Source of the DNA: JAFAZI01 sp035501255
GTDB taxonomy: Bacteria; Actinomycetota; Actinomycetes; JAFAQI01
Reading direction: 5' to 3'
NCBI GenBank assembly: GCA_035501255.1
Contig: DATJWM010000177.1
Location: 1 to 41,786, forward strand
Length of the DNA: 41,786 nt
In this document: positions 7,986 through 16,425 of the stretch, in pieces
Position numbering within the stretch: the first letter of the stretch is position 1
Layout: every line of letters begins with the position of its first letter
Notes under the pieces: generated by a model
Database searches by the model: none
What the model was told of the DNA's origin: nothing
What the model saw: the letters and a program-made list of their open reading frames with translations, nothing else
Translations under genes and position numbers: made by a program

Positions 7986-9539
7986 TCAGGCGACCTTGAA
8001 CTGAGCGATGCTGGCCCGGAGCTCCGCGGCGAGGACGTTCAGCTGGCTGGCCGCGGCAGCGGCCTGCTGCGACCCGACGGCGTACTGCTGGGAAACGTCG
8101 GACACCTGGTTCATCGCGGCGACCACCTGGTCGGAGGCCGAACGCTGCTGCTGGGTCGCGACCGAGATCTCCTTGGCCGCGGTCGTCGTCTCGTCGACCA
8201 TGCCGCTGATGCGCTCGAGGGCGTCCACCACCCCACGAGCGAGAACCGAGCCGGTGCGCACTTCCTTGGCCCCCTCCTCGCTGGCGATGATCGTCGCGTT
8301 CGTCTCGCTCTGGATCTCCCCCACGATGACCGCGATCTGCTTGGTCGAGTCCTGCGCTCGCTCCGCGAGCTTGCGCACTTCCGAGGCGACCACGGCGAAG
8401 CCGCGGCCGTGTTCGCCTGCGCGGGCCGATTCGATCGCCGCGTTGAGCGCGAGCAGGTTCGTCTGCTCGGACAGATCGTTGATCACCTCGAGGATGCGAC
8501 CGATCTCCTGACTCTTCTCTCCCAGGCTGAGTGCCCGGGCGGCGATGGAGTCGACCCGGCCGGCAATCGTGTCCATGGCATCGACGCTCGACTGCACCGC
8601 GTGCCGACCCTCGTCCGCATGCCGCAAGGTATCCGCGGCGTACCGGGCGACCGCCTCGGAGGTTTCGGCGATCTGGGCCGCAGTCGCTGCAAGCTCCTCG
8701 ATCGTCGACGTCGTCTCGCTGACCGCGTTGGACTGCTGCGACGCGGACGCTGCGTGTTCCTCGGCGGTCACGAGCAACTCACCTGCAGCTGTACCGATTT
8801 GCTCCCCACCCGAGCGAATCTGGGTCACCAGACCGCGCAGGTTGCCGACGGTGTGGGTGAACGCGTCGGTGAGCACTTCCAGCCCGGACGGCGAGCCGTC
8901 CCCGTCGACGGAGGCGGACAGGTCCCCGTCCGCGGCCTTCGCGAGCACCTGCGACAGGTCGGCGACCTTCGCCTGGAGCTCGTCGCGCTCGGACCGGGCG
9001 ACCGCCCGCATGGCCCAGATCGACTGCGACAGCGCAGCGTTGAACCAGGTCAAGGCGGGGAAGATCGGGAGGACGAGCACCAGCCACGCGAGCGTGGTCG
9101 AGTCGACACTGCGAGCGATCGATGCCGCGATCACCAACGCGACCGAGGTCGCGATCCCGAGCACGACGGACTGCCACTGCCGCAACGTCGTCGCCGCGAA
9201 CAGCAGACCGGGCAGGTAGAGGATCCAGAATGGCCCGCGCAGGCCGCCCGAAACTGCGACCGCCGCACTGACCGACAGGGTCGTGGACATGAGCAACAGA
9301 ACGCGGTACGTCGTGATGTTGCGACGGAAGTGCGCGCTGGACTGCTGCAACCACGGCAACAGCGTCATGAAGGTCGCATTGACAATCCCGAGCCCTACCC
9401 ACCAGAAGACCGCCCGGAGATTGACATCAACGCCGCTCGTGGGATGGCGATGCAGGACGATCGCGCCGATCACCGCGAGGAGACTGCCGACCCAGGTCGA
9501 AGCCGCGGCGACCCGGCTGAGCTTCTTGCTGAAGTCCAC
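7986..9539 (-). CDS. Methyl-accepting chemotaxis-like receptor with canonical tip (MCP 2)
   Basis: A 517-residue receptor. Six membrane segments are visible at about 13-30, 42-62, 79-97, 104-118, 124-143 and 149-168 with very short loops, then a HAMP-like linker (~185-215) and a signalling domain with a canonical hairpin tip at ~356-392 (SEQTNLLALNAAIESARAGE, GRGFAVVASEVRKLA). Input may therefore be membrane state, an intramembrane ligand or a cytoplasmic signal rather than an external ligand domain. The frame is open to 9758, but GTG at 9539 has AGGAAAGGG just upstream and begins at a natural N-terminus, so it is preferred. It lies between cheW and MCP 1 in the same direction. Confidence 0.93.
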   Translation of the reverse strand: MDFSKKLSRVAAASTWVGSLLAVIGAIVLHRHPTSGVDVNLRAVFWWVGLGIVNATFMTLLPWLQQSSAHFRRNITTYRVLLLMSTTLSVSAAVAVSGGLRGPFWILYLPGLLFAATTLRQWQSVVLGIATSVALVIAASIARSVDSTTLAWLVLVLPIFPALTWFNAALSQSIWAMRAVARSERDELQAKVADLSQVLAKAADGDLSASVDGDGSPSGLEVLTDAFTHTVGNLRGLVTQIRSGGEQIGTAAGELLVTAEEHAASASQQSNAVSETTSTIEELAATAAQIAETSEAVARYAADTLRHADEGRHAVQSSVDAMDTIAGRVDSIAARALSLGEKSQEIGRILEVINDLSEQTNLLALNAAIESARAGEHGRGFAVVASEVRKLAERAQDSTKQIAVIVGEIQSETNATIIASEEGAKEVRTGSVLARGVVDALERISGMVDETTTAAKEISVATQQQRSASDQVVAAMNQVSDVSQQYAVGSQQAAAAASQLNVLAAELRASIAQFKVA

Positions 9540-9655
9540 GACCAACCCTTTCCTGCGCCGGCACGGTTGTCTTCGGGTGATTCCGGCGGTCGCTGAAGCA
9601 CCGCACGGTGCGACCCGCGCCACACTCGCCGGCCCGTCCGCCGCCGGAGAGGGCG

Positions 9656-10165
9656 TTAGGCCGAGCGTCGCCCCCGTGGCAGGCCATCGCGCAGACGCAG
9701 CACGGCGCCGACGTCGATGACGGCCACCGGCCCGTCCTGCCGCGGAACCTGGCCGCACAGGAGCGCCGCTCCCGCAGGGGCGCTCGCGGCCGGAAAGTCG
9801 GCGATGTCGGTCAGCGAGGTCGTTCCGTCGACCGAATCCACCAGCATGGCGACCGAGATCCCGCCCTCGCTCAGGACCAGGAGGCGGCCGTTGGCATCGA
9901 CGGCACCCGACTCCGCGCCGAGCAGCGACCGGAGATCGAGCACCGGAAGGATCCGGCCACGCCAGTTAGCGACTCCCGCCATCCACGCCGGCAGACCGGG
10001 AACCCGGGTGACCCGCGGTGCGCGCCCGACCTCGGCGACGCTCGCGAGATCGACGGCAACTCTGCCTGCGCCCATCCGCACGACGATGGCGTCGGTGCTG
10101 ATCGCGGCCTCGTCGGCCTCGTCGATCGCTGGCTCGGCGGCTAGGGCCGCGACATCGTGAGTCAC
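9656..10165 (-). CDS. cheW: CheW-like coupling protein
   Basis: A 169-residue CheW-domain protein expected to link the receptors to CheA at the membrane. The family signature GVANWRGRILPVLDLRSLLG is present around residues 75-95, followed by the regular small-barrel strands ending at VAVIDVGAVLRL. The first ~30 residues are an acidic, alanine-rich tail without a domain. The start is taken as GTG at 10165, which overlaps the stop codon of the upstream small membrane protein (GTGA), a sign of translational coupling. The frame is open further upstream, but the sequence there is low-complexity and antisense-like. Confidence 0.92.
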   Translation of the reverse strand: MTHDVAALAAEPAIDEADEAAISTDAIVVRMGAGRVAVDLASVAEVGRAPRVTRVPGLPAWMAGVANWRGRILPVLDLRSLLGAESGAVDANGRLLVLSEGGISVAMLVDSVDGTTSLTDIADFPAASAPAGAALLCGQVPRQDGPVAVIDVGAVLRLRDGLPRGRRSA

Positions 10166-10587
10166 TCTTGTGATGTCGGCGCTCTGCTCCGCGAGGTAAA
10201 GCACACAGTCGCGAACATCGCGAGCGCGCCGCCGACCAGACCGGCCCCGAGGGCTACTTCCCCGACCGTCACGATGCCCGGGTCGGCGGGGAGTCGACCC
10301 GGGACGACCACATCGCCTCCCGGCGAGACAAACATCAGGACCCCGACGGCGACAAACCAGCCGAGCAGGGGTGCCGCCGCGCCCGCGAGCGAACGCGTCC
10401 CGAGCCCGCCGAGCAGCCCGGCGAACAACGTGCCCCCGAAGGCGAGCACCGCCGACAATCCCTCGACCCCGCTCCAGATCCGCTGGGGCACGAGGAAGGT
10501 CTCGATTGCACCGAGGAGGACGCCGGCGACGAACAGAACGAGGTAGGTAAGGACCCGGATCGTCCGCTCCGCATCGATCGAACCCAC
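10162..10587 (-). CDS. Small four-helix membrane protein (DUF6113-like)
   Basis: A 141-residue protein that is almost entirely hydrophobic, with about four membrane segments (for example VLTYLVLFVAGVLLGAIETF near the start and VALGAGLVGGALAMFATVCF near the end). It resembles DUF6113 proteins, which I recall near mshB in actinobacteria; mshB is two genes upstream here. No catalytic motif is visible and the function is unknown. It starts with GTG and its stop overlaps the cheW start, which ties its expression to the chemosensory genes. A role as an accessory or sensory subunit is possible but is only a guess from position. Confidence 0.75.
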   Translation of the reverse strand: MGSIDAERTIRVLTYLVLFVAGVLLGAIETFLVPQRIWSGVEGLSAVLAFGGTLFAGLLGGLGTRSLAGAAAPLLGWFVAVGVLMFVSPGGDVVVPGRLPADPGIVTVGEVALGAGLVGGALAMFATVCFTSRSRAPTSQE

Positions 10588-10631
10588 TCGCAGAGGCTAC
10601 GGCGACAGCCACCGGGCCGCTGGCGAGCCGA

Positions 10632-12620
10632 TCAGGACGGCACGTGACCGAGATCGAGATCCTGGACGGCGGTCGCAGCGGCTTGCTCTGCGGCCCGCAG
10701 GTCGATGACCACGGGCGGGGGCCCGACCGCGCCGTCAAGGACCTCGTTGATCTCGTGCCCGATCAGTTCCTCGCGTTCGAGGAGGGCGTCACGAAGAGCG
10801 ACGACGAGGTGCTGGTTGTCTTCCAGGGCACCCTTAACAAAGACCTTCTGCTCTTGGAGGAGCTCCTCCACGCGGCGACGGCCGTCGGCATCAGCGAGCA
10901 CCCGGCCGACGAGGTTCGTATCGCTGAACGCGCTTCCCTGAACGGCCGCAAAAGACACGAGCTGCCCAGTCATCCCGGCCGCCCCGACCATCTGCGCGGC
11001 AACGTTAGTGGCATACAGCAGGTCACCCGCCGGACCCGTGGACACGTCTCCGAAGAAGATCTCCTCCGCGCACTGACCCGCCAACGCGATCCGCACGAGG
11101 GCGATCATGTCGCCGCGGGAGCGGGTGTACACCTCCTCGACATCTCCGTGGGCGAGCATGCCGAGAGCTTCGCGCCGCTTGATGATGGACAGGATCTCCA
11201 GCCGGCGGCTCGGGGCCATGAGGTACGCCGCGGTCGCGTGGCCCGCCTCGTGGGTGGCGATGAGTCGCCGCTCATAGTCGGTGTAGCCGACCGGCTGTCC
11301 GATCCCGACAGCGAGAACGAGGCGAGCGGACTCAACGTCCCGCCAGTTCATCTCGCGATCGTTCCGGCGGACCGCATTGACCAGCGCCTCGTCGAGCAGC
11401 TGCTCGATCTGAACCGGGGTGTAACCCTGCGTGACCGCCGCCAGCGCGTCCCTGCGCTCCGGGTCATCGAGCTCGCCGTGATGCGCGCGCTTGACCAGGA
11501 AGTGGTCGACGAGCGCCCTGCGACCGCGCTGGTCAGGCGGGCTGAACGTCAGCGCCCGATCGAAACGACCAGGACGGATCAGGGCCGGATCGAGCGCATC
11601 CGCCCGGTTGGTCGCGGCGATCATCAAGACGTTCGGCCGCTTCGGCTTCGGGACCGGGAGCTGGTGCTCGAGCGGCAACAGCTTGTTGAGATTGTTGACG
11701 CCTGCTCCCCAGAAGCGGTGCCATCCCATCGGCTCGTCGAACGACTGCAGCTGAACGAGAAGCTCGTTGACCACGCCGCCGACCCCCTCGGAGATGGCCT
11801 GGTTCTCGACCGGCCCACTCGCCGCCCGCAAGAACGAGGGCGGCAGAGTCGAGGGCATGGACGTGATCGATCCACAGCACTGCACCGACCGAAGGACGTC
11901 GGGCCGGACCGTCATGTTCATCCCGTTGCGTGTTCCACCGATCGCGTCGATCTCCTCGATGAAACCGATCGCTCCGCCTTCGGCGAGCGCCGTCTTGCGG
12001 AGAACCTTGAAGTACTTGCGGATCTTCGCGGCCGTCGCGCCGTAAAACATCGACTGGAACGACGTGCCCGAGACGAACAGAAACGGCACGCCCGCCTCGG
12101 CGGCCATCGCCTTCGCCGTGTGGGTCTTGCCGGTGCCGGGCAGACCTTCGAACAACAATCCCCGTCGCGCCGTACCACCCATCTCGGTAGAGAACGTCTG
12201 GTGGGCGAGGAAGAGGTTGATCGACCGGATCACCTCTTCCTTGACCGGGTCGATGCCCACGACGTCATCCAGGCGGACATCGATCTGCTCGGGGCGAAAG
12301 ACGAGGTGCGGGGAGCGCCGCGACCACAGGAAAACGATCCCGTACGCGATCAACGCACCGCCGATGAAGATCAGCGGCCCCCACAGCAACCAGTTGATCG
12401 TGGGGAAGTTGAACACATCGAACGGCCGCCCATCGATGATCCGCCACCACAAGTACAGGGCGGGGATCCCGACGTAGGCCGCAACCCGCCACAGCCGCCT
12501 GCGGCGGGACGCTTCACGATTGCGTCCCACGTCTGCGGCCGACACCCCCAGCACGACGTCGCCCGCGGAAGACAGCAGAGAGGCCGATTCGGCGTAGGCC
12601 GCGGTGGGCGAGTGCTCCAC
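10632..12620 (-). CDS. FtsH-like membrane AAA protease, divergent
   Basis: A 662-residue protein. Two membrane helices (~43-60 and ~76-100) are followed by an AAA+ domain with Walker A GLPGTGKT (159-166), an aromatic pore loop (QSMFYG, ~189-194) and an SRH ending ALIRPGRFDR, then an M41 metalloprotease domain with HEAGH at 457-461 and a probable third zinc ligand D533. It should pull membrane or soluble substrates into a hexamer and degrade them. Odd points are Walker B reading FIEEID, with Glu in place of the usual Asp, and two extra stretches of roughly 30 residues each flanking the helix between Walker B and the SRH. A GGAGG site precedes the GTG start. It is a paralogue-type FtsH rather than the housekeeping copy. 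Confidence 0.88.
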   Translation of the reverse strand: MEHSPTAAYAESASLLSSAGDVVLGVSAADVGRNREASRRRRLWRVAAYVGIPALYLWWRIIDGRPFDVFNFPTINWLLWGPLIFIGGALIAYGIVFLWSRRSPHLVFRPEQIDVRLDDVVGIDPVKEEVIRSINLFLAHQTFSTEMGGTARRGLLFEGLPGTGKTHTAKAMAAEAGVPFLFVSGTSFQSMFYGATAAKIRKYFKVLRKTALAEGGAIGFIEEIDAIGGTRNGMNMTVRPDVLRSVQCCGSITSMPSTLPPSFLRAASGPVENQAISEGVGGVVNELLVQLQSFDEPMGWHRFWGAGVNNLNKLLPLEHQLPVPKPKRPNVLMIAATNRADALDPALIRPGRFDRALTFSPPDQRGRRALVDHFLVKRAHHGELDDPERRDALAAVTQGYTPVQIEQLLDEALVNAVRRNDREMNWRDVESARLVLAVGIGQPVGYTDYERRLIATHEAGHATAAYLMAPSRRLEILSIIKRREALGMLAHGDVEEVYTRSRGDMIALVRIALAGQCAEEIFFGDVSTGPAGDLLYATNVAAQMVGAAGMTGQLVSFAAVQGSAFSDTNLVGRVLADADGRRRVEELLQEQKVFVKGALEDNQHLVVALRDALLEREELIGHEINEVLDGAVGPPPVVIDLRAAEQAAATAVQDLDLGHVPS

Positions 12621-12749
12621 GGAGCCTCCGATTTCGGAACAAACGTGCGTGGACTTCGGAGTCTGTCATCGCAGCATGGCCGAATCCCAGCCCGAGGAGT
12701 GAGGTTCACCCGATCGGGTTAACCAGACCTGCCCCCCTCCTGCCGACAA

Positions 12750-12769
12750 AAGCCACTCGCCCGTGGCTT
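12750..12769 (-). terminator. Rho-independent-type terminator after mshB
   Basis: A perfect seven-base stem (AAGCCAC / GTGGCTT) with a six-base loop lies 17 bases beyond the mshB stop. Read on the minus strand it runs straight into a short T-run (CTTTTG), as expected for an intrinsic terminator. Confidence 0.6.
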
Positions 12770-12786
12770 GCCACCCGCGCACGGGT

Positions 12787-13680
12787 TCAGGCTCCGTCGA
12801 GCCCCGCAAACAGGTCGTCCTCCCAGCCGCTCGAGACTCCGAGGCGACCACTCGCCAGTCGATAGTGCTCGCGACCGAAGACCCCTTGGCCGACGTCGTT
12901 GGACAGCGCGAAGAAGTGTCCGGCGACCTCGATCTGGGTCGGGTAGGCGCGCATCGCGTCCAGCTTGCGGCTCAGGTAATCGCGGGCATCGATCTCGGTG
13001 GTGACGATGTCGTCGGCGACGCCGAACCCCATCTCCTCCGGCTCGGTCACGCCGAACGGCGTCTGCTCGCCCATCTCCTTCAGTGCCACAAATGCCGTCC
13101 GCAGTACCGACATGGGCACGACCGTCTCGTAAAGCTTCGCGGGCGACCAGGGCGAGCCGACCTCGGGATAGCGCCCCGGATCGGCCGCCGCAGCGATGGC
13201 GCCGACAGTGACCCGGTGAGCCTGGATGTGGTCGGGGTGGCCGTACCCACCGTTGTCGTCGTAGGTGATCACGACTTGGGGGCGGACCTCGCGGATGACC
13301 GCCACCATCTCAGCGATGGCCTCATCGAGGTCCGCCTGCCAAAAGCAGGACGGATTGTCGTTGCTCGAGACACCCATCATCCCGGAGTCACGCCACCTTC
13401 CGGGACCTCCTAGCCAGCGAGCATCGGTCACCCCGAGCGCAGCCATCGCGGCCGCCCGCTCGGCGATCCGATGTTCACCGAGGCGATCCTCGCCATCGGC
13501 GGCGAGGTGCGCGAGCTCGGGGACGAGGACCTCACCCTCCTCGCCGAGCGTGCAGGTCACGAGGGTGACCTGGGCACCCTCCGCGGAGTACTTCGCCATC
13601 GTCGCCCCGGTGGCGATCGTCTCGTCATCGGGATGGGCGTGAACCAGCAGCAGGCGCCGTCCGATCCCCGAAGGTGTCAC
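12787..13680 (-). CDS. mshB: N-acetyl-1-D-myo-inositol-2-amino-2-deoxy-alpha-D-glucopyranoside deacetylase MshB
   Basis: A 297-residue zinc deacetylase of the PIG-L/LmbE fold that removes the acetyl group from GlcNAc-inositol, the second dedicated step of mycothiol synthesis. The metal and catalytic motif HAHPDDE is at ~14-20 and the second zinc motif HPDHIQAH at mid-protein. The segment CTLGEEGEV and the string LGGPGRWRDSGMMG match the MshB branch rather than the Mca branch. The start is GTG at 13680, and the divergent pterin dehydratase gene begins 72 bases away. A good terminator follows the stop. The gene also marks the organism as a mycothiol-producing actinobacterium. Confidence 0.93.
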   Translation of the reverse strand: MTPSGIGRRLLLVHAHPDDETIATGATMAKYSAEGAQVTLVTCTLGEEGEVLVPELAHLAADGEDRLGEHRIAERAAAMAALGVTDARWLGGPGRWRDSGMMGVSSNDNPSCFWQADLDEAIAEMVAVIREVRPQVVITYDDNGGYGHPDHIQAHRVTVGAIAAAADPGRYPEVGSPWSPAKLYETVVPMSVLRTAFVALKEMGEQTPFGVTEPEEMGFGVADDIVTTEIDARDYLSRKLDAMRAYPTQIEVAGHFFALSNDVGQGVFGREHYRLASGRLGVSSGWEDDLFAGLDGA

Positions 13681-13752
13681 CGGGCCAGGCTAGTCAAGCG
13701 CGAGGACGAGGGTGATGCTGTGTGGCGTCGTCCGAAGGACCGAGGAGGAGCC

Positions 13753-14040
13753 ATGCGGACTCTGTTGACCGACACCGAACTCGCAGCCGCCCTGACCGCT
13801 CTCAACGGCTGGTCGGGCGACCAGCAGGCAATCACGAGGACAGTCGCGATCAACGAAGATGCGCTGGCCGGGTTCACGTCCCGCCTCGAGGAGATCGCGC
13901 GGGAGATGAATCACGACCCCGAGCTCGCGCGACCCGACGACAGCACGCTGACGATCACCATGACGACCCACTCGGCCGGCGGGGTGACCGAACTTGATGT
14001 GGCCTATGCGGCGAGAGTCGACGCACTGATCGACGACTGA
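13753..14040 (+). CDS. 4a-hydroxytetrahydrobiopterin dehydratase (PCD/DCoH family)
   Basis: A 95-residue protein with the single compact PCD fold. The family normally dehydrates pterin-4a-carbinolamine. Landmarks seen are the N-terminal LNGWSGDQQAI, the central EMNHDPEL and the C-terminal TTHSAGGVTELDVAYAARVD. The usual His-His/Asn-Pro triad reads His-Asp-Pro here, so the second active-site residue is altered and activity is uncertain. The ATG at 13753 has an excellent AGGAGGAG site; the longer open frame upstream is antisense to mshB. Bacteria without aromatic hydroxylases often carry such genes, and a role in molybdopterin or other pterin chemistry is possible. Confidence 0.85.
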   Translation: MRTLLTDTELAAALTALNGWSGDQQAITRTVAINEDALAGFTSRLEEIAREMNHDPELARPDDSTLTITMTTHSAGGVTELDVAYAARVDALIDD

Positions 14041-14161
14041 CGGGCGATCAGCAAGGGAACCGTATGCGCCTCGCTGCACCGGATTGGCGAAGCAGTAGCC
14101 GACGAGGGAACGGCGACGTACGATTCCTCGGTCCGAGCACTCCGCGACCAGGGGAGGCGGC

Positions 14162-15214
14162 ATGCAAGCCTGGCGAATCGTGACCATCGGCAGTGCTGTA
14201 ACGATCGCGCTGCTCAGCGGCGGGACCGGGGTCGCGTCGGGCGGTGAGTCGCACGCCCCGTCCTCGCACACCGCGAAGCATCAGACCGGTCGCCTCTACC
14301 TCAACAGCACGACGATCAAAGTCCGGAGTTCGAACGGCACCAGGTTGCGCCTGGCCATCAACGGGAGCGGACAGAAGGGCGCCACCTCCTCGGACCTCAA
14401 CGTCACCCTGTCGAGCGGACCAGCCCAGGGCTTGGGGGAGACACACATCTGGCAGTTCCAGCTGCCGAAGTCGGGCGTCGTGTACAGCAGCAAAACCGGC
14501 CGCGGTCACCTTGCATCGAAGAAGAAGCTGCGAGCGTTCGGCACCGTCAGCCTCGCATTCAAGAAGGGCTCACAGCACACCTCCAAGTGCGTCGACGGAA
14601 CCGCGCCGAACAACGTCAACACCGACGTCACCGGGCGGCTATCGGGCAAGGTGTTCTTCAACACCAAGTCTCACGGGTGGGGTTCGGTCGGGTCGCGCAA
14701 GCACCCGATCCACTTCCCGGGTCACAGCCATCTCACGATGAGCGGTACCGGATGTCCGGCCGGCTACGGAAGCGCCGCGTCGTGCAGCAAGGAGATCTAC
14801 TGGGACTCGCCATACGTCCCGGGCAGCACGGTGACGTTCAGTGGTAGGGCGTCCACATCCGGCAAGAAGCAATCCACCATCTCGGCCAGTGACTATCTTC
14901 AGTTGCCAAAACCGGTCGGTGCCTCCCGTGACGACTTCCTCGTGACGAAGGCGCCGACGCCAACCAGGCACGGCGGGACCCTCCACATCAAGACCTCCGG
15001 AAAAGTGATCACCGGATCGGCGACGATCGCGAACGCCACCTCACAGCCCGACAACTACAAGTGCAAGCTCGGTGGCAAGACCAAGCACGAGAAGACGAAG
15101 TACTACTCGGGCGCCTGGACAAGCACGGACCTCACCGCTCACTTCCGGGTCCTCGGTGACGTCACGCCGCCATCCACGACCGGCACCGGTTCCTTCTCCG
15201 TCGAGACGTACTGA
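14162..15214 (+). CDS. Unknown secreted protein
   Basis: A 350-residue protein I do not recognise. A short Sec-type signal peptide is visible at residues 1-26 (a hydrophobic core near VTIALLSGGTGVASG). The mature part is rich in Ser, Thr, Gly and Lys, looks beta-rich, and contains four cysteines (SKC, TGC, ASC, YKC), which could form two disulfides. There is no catalytic motif. The start is ATG with AGGGGAGG upstream. Lysine and AAG codons are much more frequent than in its neighbours, so the gene may be lineage-specific or acquired. It sits alone between the pterin dehydratase and ychF, which are otherwise conserved genes. An extracellular structural or adhesive role is only a guess. Confidence 0.85.
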   Translation: MQAWRIVTIGSAVTIALLSGGTGVASGGESHAPSSHTAKHQTGRLYLNSTTIKVRSSNGTRLRLAINGSGQKGATSSDLNVTLSSGPAQGLGETHIWQFQLPKSGVVYSSKTGRGHLASKKKLRAFGTVSLAFKKGSQHTSKCVDGTAPNNVNTDVTGRLSGKVFFNTKSHGWGSVGSRKHPIHFPGHSHLTMSGTGCPAGYGSAASCSKEIYWDSPYVPGSTVTFSGRASTSGKKQSTISASDYLQLPKPVGASRDDFLVTKAPTPTRHGGTLHIKTSGKVITGSATIANATSQPDNYKCKLGGKTKHEKTKYYSGAWTSTDLTAHFRVLGDVTPPSTTGTGSFSVETY

Positions 15215-15230
15215 TCCTCCTGCGCCGGAT

Positions 15231-15253
15231 CGCTGGTGCGGCGCCTACCAGCG
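15231..15253. terminator. Hairpin between convergent genes
   Basis: A perfect seven-base inverted repeat (CGCTGGT / ACCAGCG, nine-base loop) lies midway between the convergent stop codons of the secreted protein gene and ychF. It could end transcription from both sides. There is no T-run. Confidence 0.5.
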
Positions 15254-15266
15254 CGGCTTCCGACGC

Positions 15267-16340
15267 CTACCCGTGCCGGAATTCGACGACGTCGCCATCG
15301 GCCATGACATAGTCCTTGCCTTCGACCCGCGCCTTCCCGGCGGCTCGGGCCGCACCAATCGAGCCGGCCGCGACGAGATCGTCGTAGGAGACGATCTCGG
15401 CCTTGATGAACTTCTGCTGGAAGTCACTGTGGATGACCCCGGCCGCCTCGGGTGCGGTCGCGCCCTTCGTGATGGTCCACGCCCGCGACTCCTTCGGCCC
15501 TGCGGTGAGGAAGGTCTGCAGGCCAAGAGTGGCGAAGCCCACCCGGGCGAGGGTCGCGAGGCCCGACTCGTGCTGGCCGTACTCCGCCAGCAACTCCGCG
15601 GCATCAGCGGGATCCAGCCCGATCAACTCCGCCTCGAGCTTCGCGCTCACAAACACCGCCGGAGCCGGCGCAACAAGATCCGCCAGTTTGGTGCGCAGGT
15701 CGTCGTCGCCGAGGTCGGTGTCGTCGAGGTTGAAGGCGTAGATGAACGGCTTGCCGGTCAACAGGAACGACTCACGAAGCGCGTCGCGATCAAGGGTGGG
15801 ATCGCTCGAGATCGGCCGCCCGTCGTCGAGCACCGAACGGGCCGCCTGCACGGCGGCAAGCTCCGCTCGCCGCTCCGGTTTCATTCGTGCCTCGCGCTCG
15901 AGCTTCGCCAGGCGCGTGTCGATCGACTGAAGGTCGGCAAGCACGAGTTCGGTGTTGATGGTCGCGATGTCCTCGGCGGGATCGACCTGCCCCTCGACGT
16001 GGGTCACGTCAGCGTCGGCGAAGACCCGCACGACCTGGCAGATCGCGTCCGCTTCGCGAATGTTCGCGAGGAACTTGTTACCGAGTCCCTGTCCCTCGCT
16101 CGCCCCGCGCACGATGCCGGCGATGTCGACGAACGTCACGGTGGCGGGCACGATCTTGACCGACTCGAACATCGTCCCGAGCACGTCGAGCCGGGGGTCC
16201 GGGACGTTCACCACGCCGACGTTCGGGTCGATCGTCGCGAACGGGTAGTTCGCGGCCAGGACGTCGTTCTCGGTCAGGGCGTTGAACAGCGTGGACTTGC
16301 CCACGTTCGGCAGCCCGACGATCCCGATCGAAAGTCCCAT
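15267..16340 (-). CDS. ychF: Redox-regulated ATPase YchF (OLA1 family)
   Basis: A 357-residue P-loop protein of the Obg-related YchF/OLA1 family, which prefers ATP to GTP and binds the ribosome. The P-loop GLPNVGKS is at ~9-16, the G3-like DIAG follows a VTFVDIAGIVRG segment, and the C-terminal TGS domain ends in DYVMADGDVVEFRHG. The usual G4 base-recognition motif NKxD is absent and the equivalent stretch reads NLDD, as expected for an ATP-preferring member. The ATG at 16340 is preceded by GGAGG four bases upstream; a slightly earlier ATG is possible. The length is normal for the family. M. tuberculosis also keeps ychF near ispH and xseA. Confidence 0.95.
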   Translation of the reverse strand: MGLSIGIVGLPNVGKSTLFNALTENDVLAANYPFATIDPNVGVVNVPDPRLDVLGTMFESVKIVPATVTFVDIAGIVRGASEGQGLGNKFLANIREADAICQVVRVFADADVTHVEGQVDPAEDIATINTELVLADLQSIDTRLAKLEREARMKPERRAELAAVQAARSVLDDGRPISSDPTLDRDALRESFLLTGKPFIYAFNLDDTDLGDDDLRTKLADLVAPAPAVFVSAKLEAELIGLDPADAAELLAEYGQHESGLATLARVGFATLGLQTFLTAGPKESRAWTITKGATAPEAAGVIHSDFQQKFIKAEIVSYDDLVAAGSIGAARAAGKARVEGKDYVMADGDVVEFRHG

Positions 16341-16425
16341 GTCCTCCATTGTCGGGTACCCCGACGAGGAGGTCGCCTGGGCGCGGCATCCGAAAACTGT
16401 CCCACCTGCGCGCCACGATGAGTCC

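Noticed and set aside
7671..9596. A 641-codon open frame on the plus strand opposite the chemoreceptors
   Set aside because: Shadow of the receptor coiled coils. It is arginine- and histidine-rich with no recognisable domain.
10644..12722. A 692-codon open frame on the plus strand opposite the FtsH-like gene
   Set aside because: It is an antisense shadow of a GC-rich gene. The translation is rich in Arg, Asp and Glu and has no domain, while the minus strand encodes clear Walker and HEAGH motifs.
12666..12851. Small minus-strand frame between mshB and the FtsH-like gene
   Set aside because: It overlaps the end of mshB in another frame and covers a good terminator hairpin; there is no ribosome binding site.
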